A stretch of DNA of 19,041 nt from an uncultured Veillonella sp. (lineage in GTDB: Bacteria; Bacillota; Negativicutes; Veillonellales; Veillonellaceae), in assembly GCA_900766125.1 (NCBI GenBank), contig CAAFUD010000163.1, positions 1-19,041 of the forward strand. Reading direction: 5' to 3'. Shown here one piece after another: positions 1-8,319 of the stretch; within the stretch, counting starts at the first letter, position 1, and each line of letters opens with the position of its first letter. The translations under genes were made by a program, and so were the position numbers. The notes beneath the pieces are model-generated. The model was not told the origin of the DNA. It was given only the letters and a program-made list of their open reading frames with translations, and searched no databases.

Positions 1-151
1 AGTATTATGTAGTTGTATTCGGGCCCCATTATAAAATGTAAAGAACCTTATGGCTTATTCACTAAAGCTCCATCGAGTTACAAAACCATTATTTTAGCTA
101 AAATTAGCAATACATCTAACATAGCCCCATTGAAAATATAACAGAGCACTC
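1..151. other. Non-coding left edge, downstream of the iron-sulfur fusion gene
   Basis: This stretch lies 3' of the minus-strand gene that stops at 152-154. I see no ORF with a ribosome site and no convincing terminator hairpin with a U-tract. A 12-bp perfect palindrome (TTTTAGCTAAAA) lies at 92-103, and an ACATCTAA octamer at 112-119 also occurs twice in the intergenic region at 4501-4552. The neighbouring gene to the left is not in the window. Confidence 0.5.
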
Positions 152-3100
152 TTATTCAAACATTGTCGATAGTAATAGTTTTAGTCGGTTTGCTTGGTTT
201 ACTGCACTGGAGCCTGGATCGTAGTCGATAGCAGCAATGCGCACGTCTGGGTAGGCAGTTGATAGTGTTTTAACCATGCCTTTACCTGTAACGTGGTTTG
301 GTAAGCAGCCGAATGGTTGCAAGCATACGATTTGTTTGGCCCCTTTTTCAATGAGGTCAATCATATCGCCTGTGAGGAACCAGCCTTCACCGCATTGGTT
401 ACCAAGACCGATGAATTGAGCTGCTTCTTTTGCTACTTCTGTCATACGTTGTAGAGGGTCAAAGTTTTTAGACGCTGCTACTGCTTTAGCGTATGGCAAG
501 CGGTAGAGTTCAAGGGCTTCACGAGCCAATGTACCAAAGAAGCCAGATAGCCATGTACCATCAAGGTGTTTAGCACGATATGTACTGTCCATTGCGCAGT
601 ACAAGAAGAAGTCTAATAAACCAGATGTAACGACTTCGCCACCTTCTTTTTCAATGAGTTCATTGATATGGTTGTTAGCACTTGGGTGGAATTTAACGTA
701 AATTTCCCCTACGACGCCAACACGAGGTTTTTGTACATCTTTATTGACCGGCAAGTTATCAAAGTCATGAATAATTTCTTTGATGTACTTATTGTACTGA
801 CGAAGGCTGGCAGATGTAATGTTTTCACGTAACTTTTTAATCCAGTAATCACATAATGCATCTGTAGAGCCTGGGTTGGTTTCGTAAGGACGTGTAGCCA
901 ATACGCATTGCATGAGGGCATCACCGTAAACAACGGCTTGAATCATGCGATGCAAGAAACCTTTTGTCAATTTGAAGCCTGGTTGACGTTCCATATCGCT
1001 TGCATTAAGAGATAGGATTGGCACTTGTTTCATACCAGCGTCAATCAATGCTTTACGCAAATAGCCAATATAGTTTGTAGCACGACAACCACCACCTGTT
1101 TGAGAGATGATAACAGCTGTTTTATCGATATCGTATTTACCAGATAATAGTGCAGACATGAGCTGACCAACAACGATAATCGCTGGGTAACATGCATCAT
1201 TATTGATGTATTTCAAACCCACTTCAATATCGTCACGCGTTGGTGCTGGCAACATTTCAAAGTTATAGCCTTCATTTTTGAGGACTGGATCTAATAGACT
1301 AAAATGCAATGGTGACATTTGTGGCACCAAGATTTTATAGGTCTTACGCATTTCCTCTGTGAACACCACGCGATTATAATCGTAGGTTGGCAATTGTTCT
1401 TCCACCACTTCTGGTGCCTCTGGGTTGTGATGACGACGCAAGCTACGTTCCATTACAGATTGCAAGGAACGCAAACGAATCGTTACAGCCCCAAGGTTTG
1501 TACCTTCGTCAATTTTGAGTAAGGTATGAATTTTATGGTTTGCTGAAAGTATATCTTTTACTTGATCCGCTACGATAGAATCTAGACCGCAACCAAAGGA
1601 GTTGAGCTCAACAATTTGGAAGCCTTCTGTTCTACTTACGAATTCAGCAGCACGGTATAGACGGCTATGATAAGACCATTGGTCTACAACACGTAAATGC
1701 TTGATTTCATTCCCCAGTGGAGCAACACCATCTTCTGTAAGAACAGCCATACCAAGAGATGTAATAAGCTCTGGGATACCGTGGTTAATACCAGAGTCCA
1801 AATGGTATGGACGGCCAGCCAATACGATAGTAGGAATTTGTTCTGCTACGAGGCGAGATACAGTTTTCTTTGTCGTTTCACGGTAAGAAGCCTTACAGTT
1901 TTCTTGTTCTTCCCACGCTTTTTCTACAGCGTTAGCAATATCTTTCTTCTTGAGATTCAAGAAGTCCAATGCTTTCACAAGAGCAGGAACAAGAGATTTC
2001 TTATCAGCTAATGGCAAGAATGGTGCGTGGAATGGAGTATCCCCTAGAACCTCCTGCATGTTGTTTTTAATAAGTTCTGGATAGGAAATAACCATTGGAC
2101 AATGGTAATTATTGTCGCGGCTAAATTCCTTAGGGCCATGTTGAATACAAGGGTACCAAACAAAGTCTACTTGTGCATTTGCAAGGTCACGAATATGACC
2201 ATGTACCGCTTTTGCTGGGTAGCAAGCTGTATCGGATGGAATCGTATCAATAGCCTTGTTGTATTGTTCCTTTGTAGTGTAATCGGAAAGGATTACTTCA
2301 TAGCCAAGTGTATTAAAGAATGTAAACCAGAATGGGAAATCCTCATACATGTTGAGGACGCGAGGAATACCTACGCGCATTTTACCTTCGAACTCTGGAA
2401 TATTTTTCTTCAAATAATAGTCGAAGTAACGACGCAATTTAACGTCTACTAAGTTAGGAACTGCTTTGCGTTCCTCTTGAATCATACCGCCCGCACCGCG
2501 GTCACAACGGTTACCCGTTACGTAAGTACGACCATCAGAGAAAGCATTGATGGTAAGCATACAGTTATTGGAGCAAAGTCCACAATTGCGCATTGTCGTA
2601 GATACTTGTAAGGAGTTAAGACCATTACTATCGAGCAAAGTACTTTTTTCCTTTTGTAACTCTTCTGCCGTTTCAGCTGCAAGAAGGGCCATACCATAAG
2701 CACCCATCAAGCCAGATACGTCAGGACGAATTACTTCTACGCCCATCAATTTCTCGAAGGCACGCAATACGGATTCATTGTAGAATGTACCGCCTTGTAC
2801 AACGATATGATTACCCAATTCTTTAGGGTCTTTCACCTTAAGAACCTTATAAAGGGCATTTTTAATAACAGAGTAAGCAAGACCTGCCGCGATATCTTGT
2901 ACCGTAGCACCTTCTTTTTGAGCCTGCTTAACCTTAGAGTTCATAAATACAGTACAACGAGAACCCAAGTCGATTGGCAAGGATGCCAATAAACCTTCCT
3001 TCGCGAATTGATCGATTGGAATGCGTAGACCGGATGCGAATGTATCGATGAAGGAGCCGCAACCAGAGGAGCACGCTTCATTCAATACGATATCTTCAAT

Positions 3101-4405
3101 ATAGCCATCACGAACCTTACAGCATTTCATATCTTGACCGCCGATGTCCAAGATAAAGGATACATCAGGGCAGAAGTAACGAGCTGCACGATAGTGAGCC
3201 ATTGTTTCTACTTCGCCAATATCGATGCCAAGGGCGCGTTTAAGGAATGCCTCGCCGTAACCAGTTACACCAGAATGCGCAATATACGCGCCTTTTGGTA
3301 ACAGTTCATAAATCTTCTCGATCATTTCACGAGATTTTTCTAATGGCTTACCATGGTTAGGACCATAGTGAGAGAATATGATTTCCTTATTACTATTGAT
3401 GAGAACTACCTTAAGAGTGGTAGAACCAGCATCAATACCAAGGTAACAAGGACCTTGCGCATCTTTAATATTCGCTTTTGGCGTTACTGCCTTAGCGTGA
3501 CGAGCGCGGAATTCTTCTAATTCTTGTTCATTTTTAAATAGAGGTTCTACACGATCTGTAGCCTCCATAGGAATACCGATGAGGGCACCAATTTCCTTTG
3601 TTAATTGACCAACCGTAATCTCACGACAGTCTTCTTTCATCAAAGCCGCCCCTAAAGCGATGAATAATTCACCATTTTCAGGGATAATGCGATGCGCTTC
3701 ATCTAGTTCTAAGGTGTCGCAGAAACATTGACGAAGTTCGGACAAGAATGTCAACGGACCGCCAAGGAATGCTACATTACCTTCGATTTTATGACCGCAT
3801 GCAAGGCCCGCAATTGTTTGGTTTACAATCGCTTGGAATACGGATTTTGCAATATTTTCATGAGATGCGCCTTGGTTTAACAAAGCTTGTACGTCTGTTT
3901 TAGCAAATACGCCACAGCGTGCTGCAATCGGATAAATCGTATCAGCATTCATGGCCAATTGGTTAAGACCCGATGCATCAGTTTGCAATAAAGTCGCCAT
4001 TTGGTCGATGAAAGCACCTGTACCACCTGCACAAGAACCATTCATACGGTGTTCTGCCGTTTGACCTAAATAGGTTACCTTCGCATCTTCACCACCAAGT
4101 TCGATGATAACATCAGTTTCTGGATACAACGCTTTTACAGCACGTGTTTCAGCAATAACCTCTTGCACGAATGGAATGCGTACCTTTTCAGCCATCGCCA
4201 TACCACCAGAACCGGTAATACATACATGAACTTGATCATTTTCATGGCCCACTTGAGCCTCTTGGAGCAAGGTATATACGGTGTCCAAAATGTTTGCATA
4301 ATGGCGTATGTACTTTTTATACAAATAATTATCGTGTTCGTCTAATAGTACAACTTTAACCGTTGTAGAGCCCACGTCAATACCCATGCGTAGCATGTGT
4401 TGCAT
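152..4405 (-). CDS. Fused 2-hydroxyacyl-CoA dehydratase activator / dehydratase-like Fe-S protein (BadF/HgdC + DUF2229 + HgdB-like)
   Basis: This 1417-residue protein is probably cytoplasmic and is predicted to couple ATP hydrolysis to low-potential electron transfer, as HgdC-type activators do; its substrate is unknown. Modules in order: a first BadF/BcrA/HgdC ASKHA ATPase (about 5-275; phosphate loop GIDVGSTT, GGEDAK, CAGGTG at Cys125, Cys164); a second ATPase module (about 320-585; GIDAGSTT, GGQDMK, Cys445, Cys484); a four-cysteine segment (608, 611, 615, 634); a DUF2229-like part (about 676-895, DTACYP at Cys728); and a C-terminal HgdB-like part (about 1025-1417, NDACYP at Cys1072, GGGC at 1107). 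The ATG at 4405 is chosen because AGAGG sits 5-6 nt upstream; the open frame extends 33 nt further only via a GTG without a ribosome site. The gene is separated from the pdu operon by a terminator and a promoter-like region. Family membership is secure; the function is not. Confidence 0.88.
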   Translation of the reverse strand: MQHMLRMGIDVGSTTVKVVLLDEHDNYLYKKYIRHYANILDTVYTLLQEAQVGHENDQVHVCITGSGGMAMAEKVRIPFVQEVIAETRAVKALYPETDVIIELGGEDAKVTYLGQTAEHRMNGSCAGGTGAFIDQMATLLQTDASGLNQLAMNADTIYPIAARCGVFAKTDVQALLNQGASHENIAKSVFQAIVNQTIAGLACGHKIEGNVAFLGGPLTFLSELRQCFCDTLELDEAHRIIPENGELFIALGAALMKEDCREITVGQLTKEIGALIGIPMEATDRVEPLFKNEQELEEFRARHAKAVTPKANIKDAQGPCYLGIDAGSTTLKVVLINSNKEIIFSHYGPNHGKPLEKSREMIEKIYELLPKGAYIAHSGVTGYGEAFLKRALGIDIGEVETMAHYRAARYFCPDVSFILDIGGQDMKCCKVRDGYIEDIVLNEACSSGCGSFIDTFASGLRIPIDQFAKEGLLASLPIDLGSRCTVFMNSKVKQAQKEGATVQDIAAGLAYSVIKNALYKVLKVKDPKELGNHIVVQGGTFYNESVLRAFEKLMGVEVIRPDVSGLMGAYGMALLAAETAEELQKEKSTLLDSNGLNSLQVSTTMRNCGLCSNNCMLTINAFSDGRTYVTGNRCDRGAGGMIQEERKAVPNLVDVKLRRYFDYYLKKNIPEFEGKMRVGIPRVLNMYEDFPFWFTFFNTLGYEVILSDYTTKEQYNKAIDTIPSDTACYPAKAVHGHIRDLANAQVDFVWYPCIQHGPKEFSRDNNYHCPMVISYPELIKNNMQEVLGDTPFHAPFLPLADKKSLVPALVKALDFLNLKKKDIANAVEKAWEEQENCKASYRETTKKTVSRLVAEQIPTIVLAGRPYHLDSGINHGIPELITSLGMAVLTEDGVAPLGNEIKHLRVVDQWSYHSRLYRAAEFVSRTEGFQIVELNSFGCGLDSIVADQVKDILSANHKIHTLLKIDEGTNLGAVTIRLRSLQSVMERSLRRHHNPEAPEVVEEQLPTYDYNRVVFTEEMRKTYKILVPQMSPLHFSLLDPVLKNEGYNFEMLPAPTRDDIEVGLKYINNDACYPAIIVVGQLMSALLSGKYDIDKTAVIISQTGGGCRATNYIGYLRKALIDAGMKQVPILSLNASDMERQPGFKLTKGFLHRMIQAVVYGDALMQCVLATRPYETNPGSTDALCDYWIKKLRENITSASLRQYNKYIKEIIHDFDNLPVNKDVQKPRVGVVGEIYVKFHPSANNHINELIEKEGGEVVTSGLLDFFLYCAMDSTYRAKHLDGTWLSGFFGTLAREALELYRLPYAKAVAASKNFDPLQRMTEVAKEAAQFIGLGNQCGEGWFLTGDMIDLIEKGAKQIVCLQPFGCLPNHVTGKGMVKTLSTAYPDVRIAAIDYDPGSSAVNQANRLKLLLSTMFE

Positions 4406-4455
4406 AAATACCTCTCTTTTCAAAAAACGTATGACCACACAAGATCATACTCATA

Positions 4456-4540
4456 TTGTGAAAGTAGTACATTGAGCATGAATCTAAAATATAATGCACC
4501 AAACATCTAATTAAACTTAGATAAGGATAGACTTTCACAA
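4456..4540 (-). other. Predicted stem-loop in the leader of the Fe-S fusion gene
   Basis: TTGTGAAAGT at 4456-4465 is the exact reverse complement of ACTTTCACAA at 4531-4540, giving a 10-bp stem closing a 65-nt loop. Inside it, ATCTAA (4505-4510) and TTAGAT (4517-4522) form a nested 6-bp stem. If the promoter proposed at 4572-4577 is used, this lies in a leader RNA of about 160 nt. It does not resemble a riboswitch class I recognise. The pairing is seen directly; a regulatory role is inference. Confidence 0.35.
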
Positions 4541-4552
4541 AAACATCTAATT
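4501..4552. repeat. 12-bp direct repeat, two copies 40 bp apart
   Basis: The 12-mer aaacatctaatt occurs at 4501-4512 and again at 4541-4552, exactly 40 bp start to start (close to four helical turns). Its core ACATCTAA also occurs at 112-119. In this AT-rich region it could be a repeated protein-binding half-site or chance. Confidence 0.5.
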
Positions 4553-4571
4553 TTTTAAATATCCTATACAT

Positions 4572-4577
4572 ATTATA
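4572..4577 (-). promoter_or_regulatory. Putative promoter (-10 box) for the Fe-S fusion gene
   Basis: Read on the minus strand, a perfect TATAAT lies at 4577-4572 in the context TTGTTGTATAATATG. No good -35 box lies 16-18 bp upstream (ATAGAT at 17 bp), which would fit an activator-dependent promoter. Transcription would begin near 4565, leaving a leader of about 160 nt before the ATG at 4405. It lies beyond the pdu terminator and so would give the gene its own transcript. Confidence 0.4.
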
Positions 4578-4608
4578 CAACAAATGTAGATAAAATCTAT
4601 GTTTTTCT

Positions 4609-4634
4609 ATATTCCAATGAGTTATATGGAATAT
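4609..4634. promoter_or_regulatory. Inverted repeat, candidate operator upstream of the -10 box
   Basis: ATATTCCA (4609-4616) and TGGAATAT (4627-4634) are perfect reverse complements separated by 10 bp. The centre is about 57 bp upstream of the inferred start of transcription, where activators commonly bind. No matching regulator gene is in the window and I do not recognise the site. Confidence 0.4.
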
Positions 4635-4790
4635 GACTAAACTTGAATAACACCTCTACATTGAGATAGGATGTAAAATTAATTATATCATTCTAAGGTG
4701 AAAAAAGGTGTACCTAATAGCACATAACTTAAGCAATAAATAGGTAAATATTATTTCTATTTCTATTTCAATTAACAAGAATAAGGGCAT
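4635..4790. other. AT-rich intergenic stretch with a short hexamer repeat
   Basis: This is the rest of the gap between the Fe-S fusion gene and the pdu terminator. It is AT-rich, with three tandem TATTTC hexamers at 4752-4769. A minus-strand open frame at 4683-4919 overlaps the terminator and the end of pduQ, lacks a sensible ribosome site and is not considered a gene. Confidence 0.4.
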
Positions 4791-4828
4791 ACAAAAAGAG
4801 GCTTCCATGAAATCATTGAAGCCTCTTG
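4791..4828 (-). terminator. Rho-independent terminator of the pdu operon
   Basis: A perfect 10-bp stem is formed by 4796-4805 and 4818-4827 (minus-strand reading AAGAGGCTTC ... GAAGCCTCTT) with a 12-nt loop, followed on the minus strand by TTTGT immediately after the stem's terminal TT. It lies about 55 nt past the pduQ stop codon and is the only strong terminator in the window, so it probably ends the pdu transcript. Confidence 0.85.
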
Positions 4829-4881
4829 TATTTGTATTGTTTATTATATACTTTTGAGTTTTATTATTCACTCTATATAGG

Positions 4882-6000
4882 TTACAAAATCTTTTTATAT
4901 AATCCGATAAGATCATCATGGTTAGCTGGGTATGGATTAAATCGATAACACATATCCTCTAGTGCTCTATCTGCCATGAGGTTAAGTTTTGGTTCAGATG
5001 TAGCCTTATCTACACCAAATTCAGTCAGTGTCATTGGACATTCTAAAGTTCGTTGTAGTTTTACAATCGCCTCTAGTAATGCACCTATTTTATCTCCATC
5101 GGATGCTTTATGCGATGCAAAGCCCAACTTAGCAGATAGATGGGCATATTTCTTGGCCACCTCTTGGTTACGAGAGCAATTAAATCCAATCACATAAAGC
5201 AAAAGCATACTGTTAGCTAGTCCATGAGGTACATGAAATTGCCCACCCAACTGATGTGCCATGGCATGAACGAGACCCACGCCAGCCTTGTTAAAGGAAA
5301 GTCCTGCAAGGCATGATGCTTCGTGCATTGACATGCGATCTTGGTCTGTGGCTGTTGACTTATAACATTTTGGTAGGTATTCAAAGACAAGCTCAATTGC
5401 TTGCTGTGCCAACGCATCAGTAAAATTATTTGCAGACGTTGCTACATAGGCTTCAAGCGCATGAACAAGAACATCCATACCACTAAAAGCAGTAACATTT
5501 GGAGGCGATGTTTTTACAAATAATGGCGTTAATAATGCTTCATCTGGTGATACCGCATCATCCATAAGAGGATATTTAATTTGTGTTTCGCTATCTGTAA
5601 GAACAGCAAAAGAGGTCACTTCTGATCCAGTTCCACTAGTAGTAGGAACAGCAATAAAGGATTTGATATCCATATGCTTTAACTTACGACCAAAGTAAGC
5701 AATGCCCTTACTCATATCGATACAGGAGCCCCCACCTATGGCAATGATTACAGTTGGTTTAATGCCTTCCATAAACTCAATACCCTTTACTACATGCGTA
5801 ATCGGTGGATCAGGTACCACATCAGTGTAGATGGTTACCTTATTTTTACTGTCCATTAACCCCATCACATACGTAAGGCTTGGAGAATCTTTTAAAAATG
5901 GATCGCATATGATAAGGATAGATTCATTAGAAAATGCTGTAAGACGATTTAACGAATCTGTCCCTGCATAAATCTGGGTTGGAAAAGTCCATTTATTCAT
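4882..6000 (-). CDS. pduQ: Iron-containing 1-propanol dehydrogenase (PduQ)
   Basis: This 372-residue group III iron-dependent alcohol dehydrogenase reduces propionaldehyde (or 3-hydroxypropionaldehyde) to the alcohol and regenerates NAD+ for PduP. The nucleotide-binding GGGS motif is at about 89-92. The metal ligands expected for the family are visible: Asp176 and His180 in the MDVLVHALEAY segment, His245 in LVHAMAHQ, and His259 in FHVPHG. Length is normal. The ATG at 6000 follows a GGTGGTGAG ribosome site and lies only 11 nt past the pduP stop, so the genes are coupled. It is the last gene of the operon, followed by a terminator. Assignment as PduQ rather than a generic alcohol dehydrogenase rests on its position behind pduP. 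Confidence 0.9.
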   Translation of the reverse strand: MNKWTFPTQIYAGTDSLNRLTAFSNESILIICDPFLKDSPSLTYVMGLMDSKNKVTIYTDVVPDPPITHVVKGIEFMEGIKPTVIIAIGGGSCIDMSKGIAYFGRKLKHMDIKSFIAVPTTSGTGSEVTSFAVLTDSETQIKYPLMDDAVSPDEALLTPLFVKTSPPNVTAFSGMDVLVHALEAYVATSANNFTDALAQQAIELVFEYLPKCYKSTATDQDRMSMHEASCLAGLSFNKAGVGLVHAMAHQLGGQFHVPHGLANSMLLLYVIGFNCSRNQEVAKKYAHLSAKLGFASHKASDGDKIGALLEAIVKLQRTLECPMTLTEFGVDKATSEPKLNLMADRALEDMCYRFNPYPANHDDLIGLYKKIL

Positions 6001-6011
6001 ATGCTCACCAC

Positions 6012-7442
6012 CTATCGAATATTAAATCCTGTTGTTAAGCAACATCTACGACGTCGTGCAAAGCAACGAGCCGATGTAGTCGATTCCCCAGTAGGTGTAG
6101 CAATTGTAAAGGTTGTCGTACCCTCACCACTAAATCCAAGCCCTGCATAGGACGGACCATTCTTAACAAAAATGGAAGTTTTCATTTTACGAGCCATCCG
6201 GTTGAGGCGTTCCATATTCAAGGAATGCATTGTGGCCGTATGATGTAAGCCTGCTTCTAACATCAAGCATACATCAAGACCTTCGTCAAAGCTATCTACT
6301 GTAACAACAGGTAAAATAGGCATTAACATCTCAATTACTGCAAAGGGATGATTTTTTGGAGCCCGCATGATAATTAACCGTGGATCACCATTGTACGGAA
6401 TATGTGCTGCATCAAGAATAACGCTTGCATTTTTACCGACAAATTTTTTATTTGGTGTCCCATTCGGCAACACTGTTAAATCGACTAGGCGTTGAATATC
6501 CTGTTGATTTTCAACGAGAATACAACCTGCTTTTACCATTTCTTGAACTAGCTGTGGCTCAATTTGACGCATGGCTACAACGCTCTTTTCAGCGATACAT
6601 AGAATATTATTATCTAGACTAGCGCCGAGAACAATATCTTGAGCGGCCTTTTTAATATCTGCCGTTTCATCTACAAAGGCCGGTGGATTGCCTGCACCAG
6701 CACCGATAACCTTTTTACCACTTTGAAGCGCTTGTTTTACTACGCCAGGACCTCCAGTAACAACTAATAGGCTCACATCTGGATGTAGCATCATCTCTTG
6801 AGCAGACTCAATAGATGGCTCTCGAAGTGTAACAATAAGGTTTTCAATGCCAATCGATTTAGCAATAACTTGATTGAGCTCACTAACAAGCTCTCGACTC
6901 AAATTCTTGGCGCCTGGATGAACGCTAAAGAATATAGCATTTCCGGCCGCCAGCATACCGATGGAATTACATATTAATGTTTCTGCTGGATTCGTACTTG
7001 GCGTTATAGCACCGATGACACCATAGGCTGATAATTCATATAATGTCATACCATTATCACCAGTTTCACACTCTGTAACAAGGTCTTCTACGCCCGGTGT
7101 TTTATTTAGTGTAAGGTTTAATTTTAGTACTTTATCCGCAACGCGACCCATCCCCGTTTCGTCAACGGTTTTTTGAGCCAACTCTTGCACTCGTGGACGC
7201 ATAGCAGCACGGATGTCTGCTATTACCTTTTCACGGGTTGCCAATGTACAATCTTCAAAGCGTGCTTGCGCTGCTTTTGCAGCTTGAATTGCTTCATCAA
7301 CCGTATCAAACACACCTGGCTCAACTTGACCTCTAGGCGCTTGTTTAATAGGTTGTGATGAGGCCATTTCTTGCTTTTGCCCCTGTAATATATCTATAAC
7401 CATGGAGCGGATCATTTCTTTCAACTGTGTATTGTTTTCCAT
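6012..7442 (-). CDS. pduP: CoA-acylating propionaldehyde dehydrogenase (PduP)
   Basis: This 476-residue aldehyde dehydrogenase converts propionaldehyde, CoA and NAD+ to propionyl-CoA and NADH inside the microcompartment. The catalytic cysteine is Cys282 in the NNILCIAEK motif; the nucleotide-binding TGGPGVV segment is near 229-235. Residues 1-20 form an amphipathic helix (MENNTQLKEMIRSMVIDILQ) like known PduP encapsulation peptides, followed by a Gln/Pro/Ser linker to about residue 42. The second of two adjacent ATGs (7442) is chosen because GGAGG lies 6 nt upstream; the first is at 7445. The longer open frame to 7505 has no ribosome site and runs through a hairpin. A 131-bp gap precedes it, the largest between any two genes of the operon. 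Confidence 0.94.
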   Translation of the reverse strand: MENNTQLKEMIRSMVIDILQGQKQEMASSQPIKQAPRGQVEPGVFDTVDEAIQAAKAAQARFEDCTLATREKVIADIRAAMRPRVQELAQKTVDETGMGRVADKVLKLNLTLNKTPGVEDLVTECETGDNGMTLYELSAYGVIGAITPSTNPAETLICNSIGMLAAGNAIFFSVHPGAKNLSRELVSELNQVIAKSIGIENLIVTLREPSIESAQEMMLHPDVSLLVVTGGPGVVKQALQSGKKVIGAGAGNPPAFVDETADIKKAAQDIVLGASLDNNILCIAEKSVVAMRQIEPQLVQEMVKAGCILVENQQDIQRLVDLTVLPNGTPNKKFVGKNASVILDAAHIPYNGDPRLIIMRAPKNHPFAVIEMLMPILPVVTVDSFDEGLDVCLMLEAGLHHTATMHSLNMERLNRMARKMKTSIFVKNGPSYAGLGFSGEGTTTFTIATPTGESTTSARCFARRRRCCLTTGFNIR

Positions 7443-7463
7443 CATGAACCTCCATATAGGTTG

Positions 7464-7479
7464 CATTGCTGATGCAATG
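7464..7479 (-). promoter_or_regulatory. Small hairpin just upstream of the pduP ribosome site
   Basis: CATTGC (7464-7469) and GCAATG (7474-7479) are perfect reverse complements with a 4-nt loop. An overlapping alternative pairing, TTGCAT (7461-7466) with ATGCAA (7472-7477), is also possible. The hairpin ends about 10 nt before the GGAGG of pduP and has no U-tract, so it is not a terminator. It could be an RNA-processing or stability element in the pduN-pduP gap. Confidence 0.35.
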
Positions 7480-7573
7480 ACCATGTCAACTAACGGTGTC
7501 CACAATCAAGGATACATTCATGATGTGACACAATAACTAGGTTTAACTCTGGCACCAGCTATTTCCTATACAA

Positions 7574-7840
7574 TTATTTTTCAAAACTATCAATAATACC
7601 CACAATAGCGCAATCTACTGCGGTGCCTTTATCATCTTCGAAAATATGCCGTGCCGATGAGCCTCGAGTTAGAAGCACATATTCACCTTCACCAGCACAT
7701 ACTGTATCGACGGCGATTTCTATGCGCCCCGTCAACTCTTGTTCTCCATCGAGAATATCTACCATCATCAGTTTCATTCCCTTTAGAGATTCATGCTTTT
7801 GAGTAGATACGATACTACCCACAACTTTACCGACTTGCAT
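7574..7840 (-). CDS. pduN: Microcompartment vertex protein, BMC-P pentamer (PduN)
   Basis: This 88-residue EutN/CcmL-family protein forms the pentamers that cap the vertices of the shell. Family features include the N-terminal MQVGKVVGSIVSTQKHESL strand region, a central segment containing DTVCAGEGEYVLL, and the C-terminal AIVGIIDSF. The ATG at 7840 starts exactly at the conserved MQVGKVVG; the open frame runs 18 nt further only to a TTG. It overlaps the end of pduM by 14 nt, implying translational coupling. It is the only pentamer gene seen here. Confidence 0.93.
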   Translation of the reverse strand: MQVGKVVGSIVSTQKHESLKGMKLMMVDILDGEQELTGRIEIAVDTVCAGEGEYVLLTRGSSARHIFEDDKGTAVDCAIVGIIDSFEK

Positions 7841-8318
7841 ACTTCTCGTTCCCTTCAATTATTGTGATACCTAAGCGCTCGATTTCATCTCGAGCAGCCA
7901 TGGTGAACCGTTGTCCCCTATATATGACGATAATAGACTGACTTTCACAAGATCTAACAAAAGAGGTCGTTATCCACGCTTGATGACTGGCATATATAGG
8001 ACGACCAAATTTATCTAGAAATTTGATAGGCCAATCTAGAATGACTGATGGATTCATCAACGAGGTTACAGGAACTGCTAGGTGTATCGTCACCTCACAG
8101 TCATACGCTAATGCACGATGTAAATAGGCAACCCAAGGCACCAATGTATCGCACATTAACTCTCGTAAATGACCATAATCTATACCAGCGAAAGAAATGA
8201 GTTGGTTCTGCAACAATATATGCTCATCATAGCTATTGCACTCTGTGACCATAAAAGTAGCAGTGGATGTCATGCGCTTTTCTAGGCGTTCTAGCACCAG
8301 TTTAACTAATGCATCCAT
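7827..8318 (-). CDS. pduM: Microcompartment assembly protein (PduM)
   Basis: This 163-residue protein has the usual PduM length. PduM is needed for normal Pdu microcompartments in Salmonella, but its biochemical role is not settled. Recognisable parts are the STATFMVTE segment near residue 20 and the C-terminal RGQRFTMAARDEIERLGITIIEG region. The N-terminus (MDALVKLVLERLEKRM) is an amphipathic helix resembling the encapsulation peptides of Pdu cargo enzymes. The ATG at 8318 starts 1 nt after the stop codon of the eutJ-like gene, with GGAAGTGAG upstream; the longer frame begins with TTG and lacks support. It sits between the EutJ-like gene and pduN. Confidence 0.85.
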   Translation of the reverse strand: MDALVKLVLERLEKRMTSTATFMVTECNSYDEHILLQNQLISFAGIDYGHLRELMCDTLVPWVAYLHRALAYDCEVTIHLAVPVTSLMNPSVILDWPIKFLDKFGRPIYASHQAWITTSFVRSCESQSIIVIYRGQRFTMAARDEIERLGITIIEGNEKYASR

Positions 8319-8319
8319 A

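Noticed and set aside
92..103. Palindrome TTTTAGCTAAAA as a terminator for the Fe-S fusion gene
   Set aside because: It would have essentially no loop and only one GC dinucleotide at its centre, so it is too weak for a terminator.
152..4405. The Fe-S fusion gene as part of the pdu operon
   Set aside because: A strong terminator at 4791-4828 and a TATAAT at 4572-4577 separate them; a link in function is possible but not shown.
4456..4540. TTGTGAAA and TTTCACAA as a Rex redox-repressor site
   Set aside because: The half-sites match Rex-type halves but are 69 bp apart, whereas a Rex site has them nearly adjacent; a stem or chance is likelier.
4406..4881. A cobalamin riboswitch in the largest intergenic region
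   Set aside because: I could not see a B12-box-like core on either strand; if the operon has one it should lie upstream of pduC, outside the window.
4683..4919. A 78-codon minus-strand open frame between pduQ and the Fe-S fusion gene
   Set aside because: It overlaps the pduQ end and runs straight through the terminator hairpin; no ribosome site and low-complexity Ile/Leu/Tyr-rich composition.
7443..7505. N-terminal extension of pduP to an upstream start
   Set aside because: No Shine-Dalgarno upstream; it contains the hairpin, and the strong GGAGG and the targeting helix both point to 7442.
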